64,000 nt of DNA, from positions 558,001 to 622,000 of the forward strand of contig NZ_CP102602.1 of NCBI RefSeq assembly GCF_024707485.1, given 5' to 3'. Below the pieces are notes generated by a model that did not search any database, was not told the origin of the DNA, and worked only from the letters and a program-made list of their open reading frames with translations. Shown here piece by piece: positions 60,666 through 64,000 of the stretch; the first letter of the stretch is position 1; each line of letters opens with the position of its first letter. The DNA is from Thermococcus thermotolerans (GTDB lineage: Archaea > Methanobacteriota_B > Thermococci > Thermococcales > Thermococcaceae). A program made the position numbers and the translations under genes.

Positions 60666-61715
60666 TTATACCCTCTCAAGGAGCACCGAGAGGTAGCCGT
60701 AGATGTGGAGGGTAAGGTAAAAGGCCGCCCAGAACCAGACGATTATCGGGAACAGGAGAGCGTTTATCAGCCTTCCCCCCTCGAAGAGAGTCGGTAAAAG
60801 CATAGTGAGGGTCTCGAAGAACCACCAGAGGGCGAAGAGGGTAAAGTTCCCGGTGACAAGAAGGAGGGGTGGAACGATCACGTCAAGGAACGCCACAACA
60901 TCCCCGAGAATCAAAAAGGCCCAGTCCTTGGTGAAACCACCGCCGAGGTTCATCAGGTCGCCGAGGAACCAGCGCTTCCTCTGGCGCCAGAGCACACCAA
61001 TGCTCTTCGGCATCTCTGTCCAGACCCTTGCCCCTGGGGCATAGACGACTTTTCCAAACGCTTTTAGCGCCTTTGTAGTGGCATAGTCCTCGACGATGTC
61101 CTCAACAAAGCCGCCGATCCTCTCAAGGGCTTCCCTTCTGAAGGCAGAAACCGGCCCGGGTGCGACGCTCAGGTCATCGAACTCCTTTGCCCGGCGGAAC
61201 ATGGCTATTCTGAGGTGCTCCGCGTCCTGTGCCATCTCAAGGAAAGAGCCTCCAGAGACGCGAACCTGTCCGCCGACACCGAAAATTTCGTTGGAGTAAA
61301 AGCGTCTCACCAGCTCCTTAACGGCATCTCGTTCGAGATAACTGTCGGCGTCGGTTGTGACTACAATCTCCCCACTAGCCTTCGAGAGGCCGAAGTTCAA
61401 AGCTTTGGCCTTTCCACCGTGCGCCACCCTGTAAACCCTGAGCCTCGGATCGTTGACGGAATTGGCAACCTTAAAGGTGTTGTCTTCACTCCCATCATCT
61501 ACCACTATGACCTCAAAGTCCGGATAATCCTGTGAAAGGGCTGAGTTGATCGCCTTGAGAACCTTCTCACCCTCGTTGTAGGCAGGGATTATAATGGAGA
61601 CCTTCGGCTCCCACTCCCGAATTCTGTAATTACGGAAAAGGCTAATTATGTAATTGAAGAAAAAGTAGCCGTCCCAAAGCAGGATGAGGAAGAGGCCAAG
61701 GGAAAGAGGATCCAT
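60666..61715 (-). CDS. Family 2 glycosyltransferase, membrane-bound
   Basis: 349 aa from ATG 61715, about 25-30 nt after a TATA-like TTATTAAAAAG, so probably leaderless; longer starts at 61760 and 61796 would overlap the promoter. N-terminal span (~5-23), GT2 domain VSIIIPAYNEGEKVLKAINSALSQ, VVDDGSEDN, VTTDADSYLE (DxD), VSAFRREALERIGGF, EDYATTKAL and QRKRWFLGDL (QxxRW), then three to four spans. Processive-type GT2 like N-acetylglucosaminyl- or cellulose-synthase-like enzymes. Product unknown. Confidence 0.88.
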   Translation of the reverse strand: MDPLSLGLFLILLWDGYFFFNYIISLFRNYRIREWEPKVSIIIPAYNEGEKVLKAINSALSQDYPDFEVIVVDDGSEDNTFKVANSVNDPRLRVYRVAHGGKAKALNFGLSKASGEIVVTTDADSYLERDAVKELVRRFYSNEIFGVGGQVRVSGGSFLEMAQDAEHLRIAMFRRAKEFDDLSVAPGPVSAFRREALERIGGFVEDIVEDYATTKALKAFGKVVYAPGARVWTEMPKSIGVLWRQRKRWFLGDLMNLGGGFTKDWAFLILGDVVAFLDVIVPPLLLVTGNFTLFALWWFFETLTMLLPTLFEGGRLINALLFPIIVWFWAAFYLTLHIYGYLSVLLERV

Positions 61716-61813
61716 GGGAGTAAATCTGAGATGGAACTTTTTAATAATGTCGGCTTCCATCCATCTGCCAAAAGGACTAAATATGATGCCTCCCAAAGTC
61801 CAATGGGAGAGCC

Positions 61814-62395
61814 ATGGGGATAGAGATTAACGATGACGAGATAATAATCAACCGCGAGCTTAGTGAGCTGGACAGGTTCGTACTCGACGTTATAGGTATA
61901 GTTGAGAGGCATATCCGTTACGTCATAGTCAGTGGATATGTTACCATCCTTTTCGGCCGTTCCAGAGGTACCGAAGACGTGGACTTTATTATTGAGCATA
62001 TCACCAAGGGGAGATTCCTACGTATGTGTGAAGAAGCTCAGAAAGCAGGCTTTGAATTTTTGAATCCAGAGGACTGTGAGGGACTCTACGAAATGCTGAC
62101 TGAAAGGCTCGGAATAAGGATGGCCAGAAGAGGCGAGATAATCCCGAACGCTGAGATAAAGTTCCCCAAGGATTATTTTCACAGGGAAGCACTTAAAAAC
62201 AGGATCCCCGTCCGACTTAACGGTCATTGGATTTACATATCGCCGATAGAACTCCAGATAGCCTACAAGCTCTATCTTGGCACGGACAAGGATGTAGAAG
62301 ACGCGTTTTTCCTCTATGAGCTTTTCAAGAAAAGGATAGACAGGAGGACACTAAATGACTATGCGAAAAGGCTCGGCGTTGAGGTTCCCTTCTAA
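61814..62395 (+). CDS. AbiEii/NTase-like nucleotidyltransferase
   Basis: 193 aa. YVIVSGYVTILFGRSRGTEDVDFIIEH is the G-x(n)-GRxRxTxDVD NTase motif of DUF6036/AbiEii-like proteins. The C-terminal ISPIELQIAYKLYLGTDKDVEDAFFLYELF is typical of the group. Often part of toxin-antitoxin or defence loci. The following small gene overlaps it by 41 nt. Confidence 0.8.
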   Translation: MGIEINDDEIIINRELSELDRFVLDVIGIVERHIRYVIVSGYVTILFGRSRGTEDVDFIIEHITKGRFLRMCEEAQKAGFEFLNPEDCEGLYEMLTERLGIRMARRGEIIPNAEIKFPKDYFHREALKNRIPVRLNGHWIYISPIELQIAYKLYLGTDKDVEDAFFLYELFKKRIDRRTLNDYAKRLGVEVPF

Positions 62396-62579
62396 GCGTG
62401 ACATGGAGGAGAGACTTGCATTCATCCAGCTCTACGTCAAAAGGCTAAAGGAGAACCCGGATGAGGTCTTCAGGCAACAGGTGAAACTCGTGAACTCGTT
62501 TCTCGCCTCGGCAAAAGACTTTCCGCTGAGCAGGGAGGAGTACCTGAGAATGAAAGGAGAACTAAGGGAAAGGAATTAA
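62355..62579 (+). CDS. Small protein partnered with NTase
   Basis: 74 aa from ATG 62355, with GGAGG 8 nt upstream; ATG 62403 would give 58 aa. Mostly helical: MEERLAFIQLYVKRLKENPDEVFRQQVKLVNSFLASAKDFPLSREEYLRMKGE. Overlaps the NTase by 41 nt in another frame, so the pair is coupled. No family recognised. Confidence 0.7.
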   Translation: MTMRKGSALRFPSKRDMEERLAFIQLYVKRLKENPDEVFRQQVKLVNSFLASAKDFPLSREEYLRMKGELRERN

Positions 62580-62605
62580 ACAGAATCCTTCACTATTTTA
62601 TCACT

Positions 62606-62929
62606 CTACCCATTTCCCTTATTGGAGAGTTTTATTCCACGCGGCTTGAAGTCTCCAACCCTGTACCTCACCACGTACCTGCCGTGCTCGAACTCATCTT
62701 CCTCGGCCTCCAAAACCTCCACCGGCTCGATTTCCAGGCCGAAGTCCATCGCCTCCCACTTGATATCATCGAAGTAGTCGTAGAGCCCGCACGTGGCACA
62801 GAATGAGCCGGAGAACTCAATGATAGCCTCATCTCCCTCAACTCGCAGTATCTTCGCTTGAGCCTCACTCCCGTGAAGCCTGTTGAACTCCTCCAGGACT
62901 CTCTCCAGTTTCCCAATCTTCCCTTCCAT
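62606..62929 (-). CDS. Small protein with CxxC, NifU-like C-terminal-type character
   Basis: 107 aa. GDEAIIEFSGSFCATCGLYDYFDDIKWEAMDFGLEIEPVEVLEAEEDEFEHGRYVVRYRVGDF. The CATC pair in a strand-loop-helix recalls Fe-S scaffold or thiol proteins, but no family is certain. Divergent from the Lhr-like helicase. Confidence 0.62.
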   Translation of the reverse strand: MEGKIGKLERVLEEFNRLHGSEAQAKILRVEGDEAIIEFSGSFCATCGLYDYFDDIKWEAMDFGLEIEPVEVLEAEEDEFEHGRYVVRYRVGDFKPRGIKLSNKGNG

Positions 62930-63020
62930 CCTCTCACCGTTTTGAGTTCCTATTCAGCACTTAAAAAGTTTGTTAAGATAACCGAATAGCTTAAAAATCG
63001 AAAACCCAACCGAACCTCGA

Positions 63021-64000
63021 TGCGCGGGGAAAGGATACGCTACGCCGAGAGGGAATACACTGATGAGGAAATATTTGGGATACTCAGCGAGCCGGTTAGG
63101 GAGTGGTTTAGGCGGAAGTTTGGAACATTCACACCGCCACAGCGCTACGCGGTCATCGAAATCCACAAGGGAGAGAACGTGCTCATCTCATCTCCAACCG
63201 GTTCCGGGAAGACCCTTTCGGCTTTTCTCGCGGCCATAAACGAGCTTATCCTCCTCGGCAAGGCCGGGAAGCTTGAGGATAAAATCTACGTGCTCTATGT
63301 CTCCCCGCTGAGGGCTTTGAACAACGACATTAAGCGCAACTTGGAGGGGCCCTTGGCCGAGATAAAGGAGGTGGCAAAGGAGCTCGGCTACGAGATTCCG
63401 GACATAAGGGTTGGCATAAGAACGAGCGATACCTCAAGCTACGAGAAGAGCAAGATGGTGAAGAGGCCGCCGCACATACTTATAACCACACCCGAAAGTC
63501 TTGCCATAGCCCTGAATGCCCCCAAGTTCCGCGAGAGGCTTAAGACGGTCAAATACCTCATCATAGACGAGGTTCACGCTTTAGCTGAAAACAAGCGCGG
63601 CACTCACCTCGCGCTCAGCGTCGAGAGGCTCGCCCATTGGTCCGAGAACGAATTCGTGAGGATAGGCCTGAGCGCGACAATTCATCCGCTTGAGGAGGTC
63701 GCCAAATTCGTCTTCGGCTTCGATGACGATGGGAAGCCGAGACCGGGCCTGATAGTTGACGTTAGCTTCGCCAAGGAGACTAAGATATGGGTCGAGAGCG
63801 TGGTTGACGACCTTGTTTATACCGATGCTGGAACGCTTAGCAACGCCCTGTACCGCCGTCTGGCGGAGCTCATCAGGGAGCACATGACAACGCTGATCTT
63901 CACCAACACGAGGAGCGGTGCCGAGAGGGTCGCATACAACCTGAAAAAGCGCTATCCGGAGTTCGAGGGTCTTATAGAGGCGCACCATTCAAGCCTCTCG
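63021..64000 (+). CDS. lhr: Lhr-like ATP-dependent helicase (3' partial)
   Basis: First ~326 aa of a large (~900 aa) SF2 helicase that runs out of the window. FTPPQRYAVIEIHKGENVLISSPTGSGKTLSAFLAAI (Walker A), YVSPLRALNNDIKRNL, ILITTPESLAIAL, LIIDEVHALAENKRG (DEVH box) and IGLSATIHPLEEV (SAT). Typical Lhr start. A TATA-like CTTAAAAATC (62991-63000) about 25 nt before the ATG suggests a leaderless transcript. Confidence 0.93.

Overview
This window is a stretch of chromosome from a hyperthermophilic archaeon of the order Thermococcales, most likely a moderately GC-rich Thermococcus. The evidence is the gene set: archaeosine TGT, Trm1, TrmY, Pelota, L35Ae, L37e, an LSm protein, DacZ-type diadenylate cyclase, an archaeal type II GAPDH, an SerK-type serine kinase, a type III pullulan hydrolase beside glycyl-tRNA synthetase, and an Lhr helicase. 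It also fits the short GGTGAT/GGTGG ribosome binding sites, TATA promoters and dense, short-spaced gene packing. The species cannot be fixed from sequence alone.

Layout. 0-7.4 kb: the end of a YchF-like GTPase, a ubiX-lrp-cyaB operon, DacZ, a sugar-1-phosphate nucleotidyltransferase, and a feoABC ferrous-iron operon with two metalloregulator-type operators. 7.6-18.8 kb: a PP-loop ATPase/AIR-synthase-like pair, MNT/HEPN, Pelota, prolidase, L35Ae, Trm1, a ferritin-like/VIT1 iron protein, VapBC, MATE, and LSm-L37e. 18.9-29.9 kb: pullulan hydrolase, GlyRS, HepT/MntA, TrmY, an amino acid permease, GAPDH, a CinA-like protein, a second VapBC and an eIF2B-like protein. 29.9-37.2 kb: a secreted DUF4350 protein, a cobalamin adenosyltransferase, an MFS exporter, and an ArsR/membrane protein/DUF4097 operon. 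37.3-39.9 kb: an AT-rich restriction-modification island. 39.9-49.0 kb: PadR/RND export, an AEC permease, an M42 peptidase and a membrane-anchored solute-binding protein. 49.1-54.7 kb: a four-gene SPFH/zinc-ribbon operon and a three-gene operon with an ODP-type metallo-hydrolase. 54.7-64 kb: a HAD hydrolase with a C/D box sRNA candidate in its leader, SerK, DUF763, tRNA-Val, TgtA, a phosphate permease, a glycosyltransferase, an NTase pair and the start of Lhr.

Regulation is unusually readable. Two sites resemble the Thermococcales glycolytic motif: one between TATA box and start of the pullulan hydrolase (repressing position) and one upstream of the GAPDH promoter (activating position), as expected for opposite control of sugar breakdown and gluconeogenesis. 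Two TTAGG-type operators flank the feo TATA box. Clean palindromes sit in the promoters of the ArsR and PadR operons.

Four genes carry single-base deletions in homopolymers (near 10244, 31058, 34783 and 37596). In each, restoring one base gives a continuous, family-like protein. They may be sequencing errors or real pseudogenes, and they change how those loci should be read. The best candidates for undescribed biology are the SPFH/zinc-ribbon operon (49.1-52.6 kb), the ArsR/DUF4097 envelope operon (34.0-37.2 kb), the PP-loop/PurM-like pair (8.0-9.8 kb) and the sRNA candidate at 55.33-55.38 kb.
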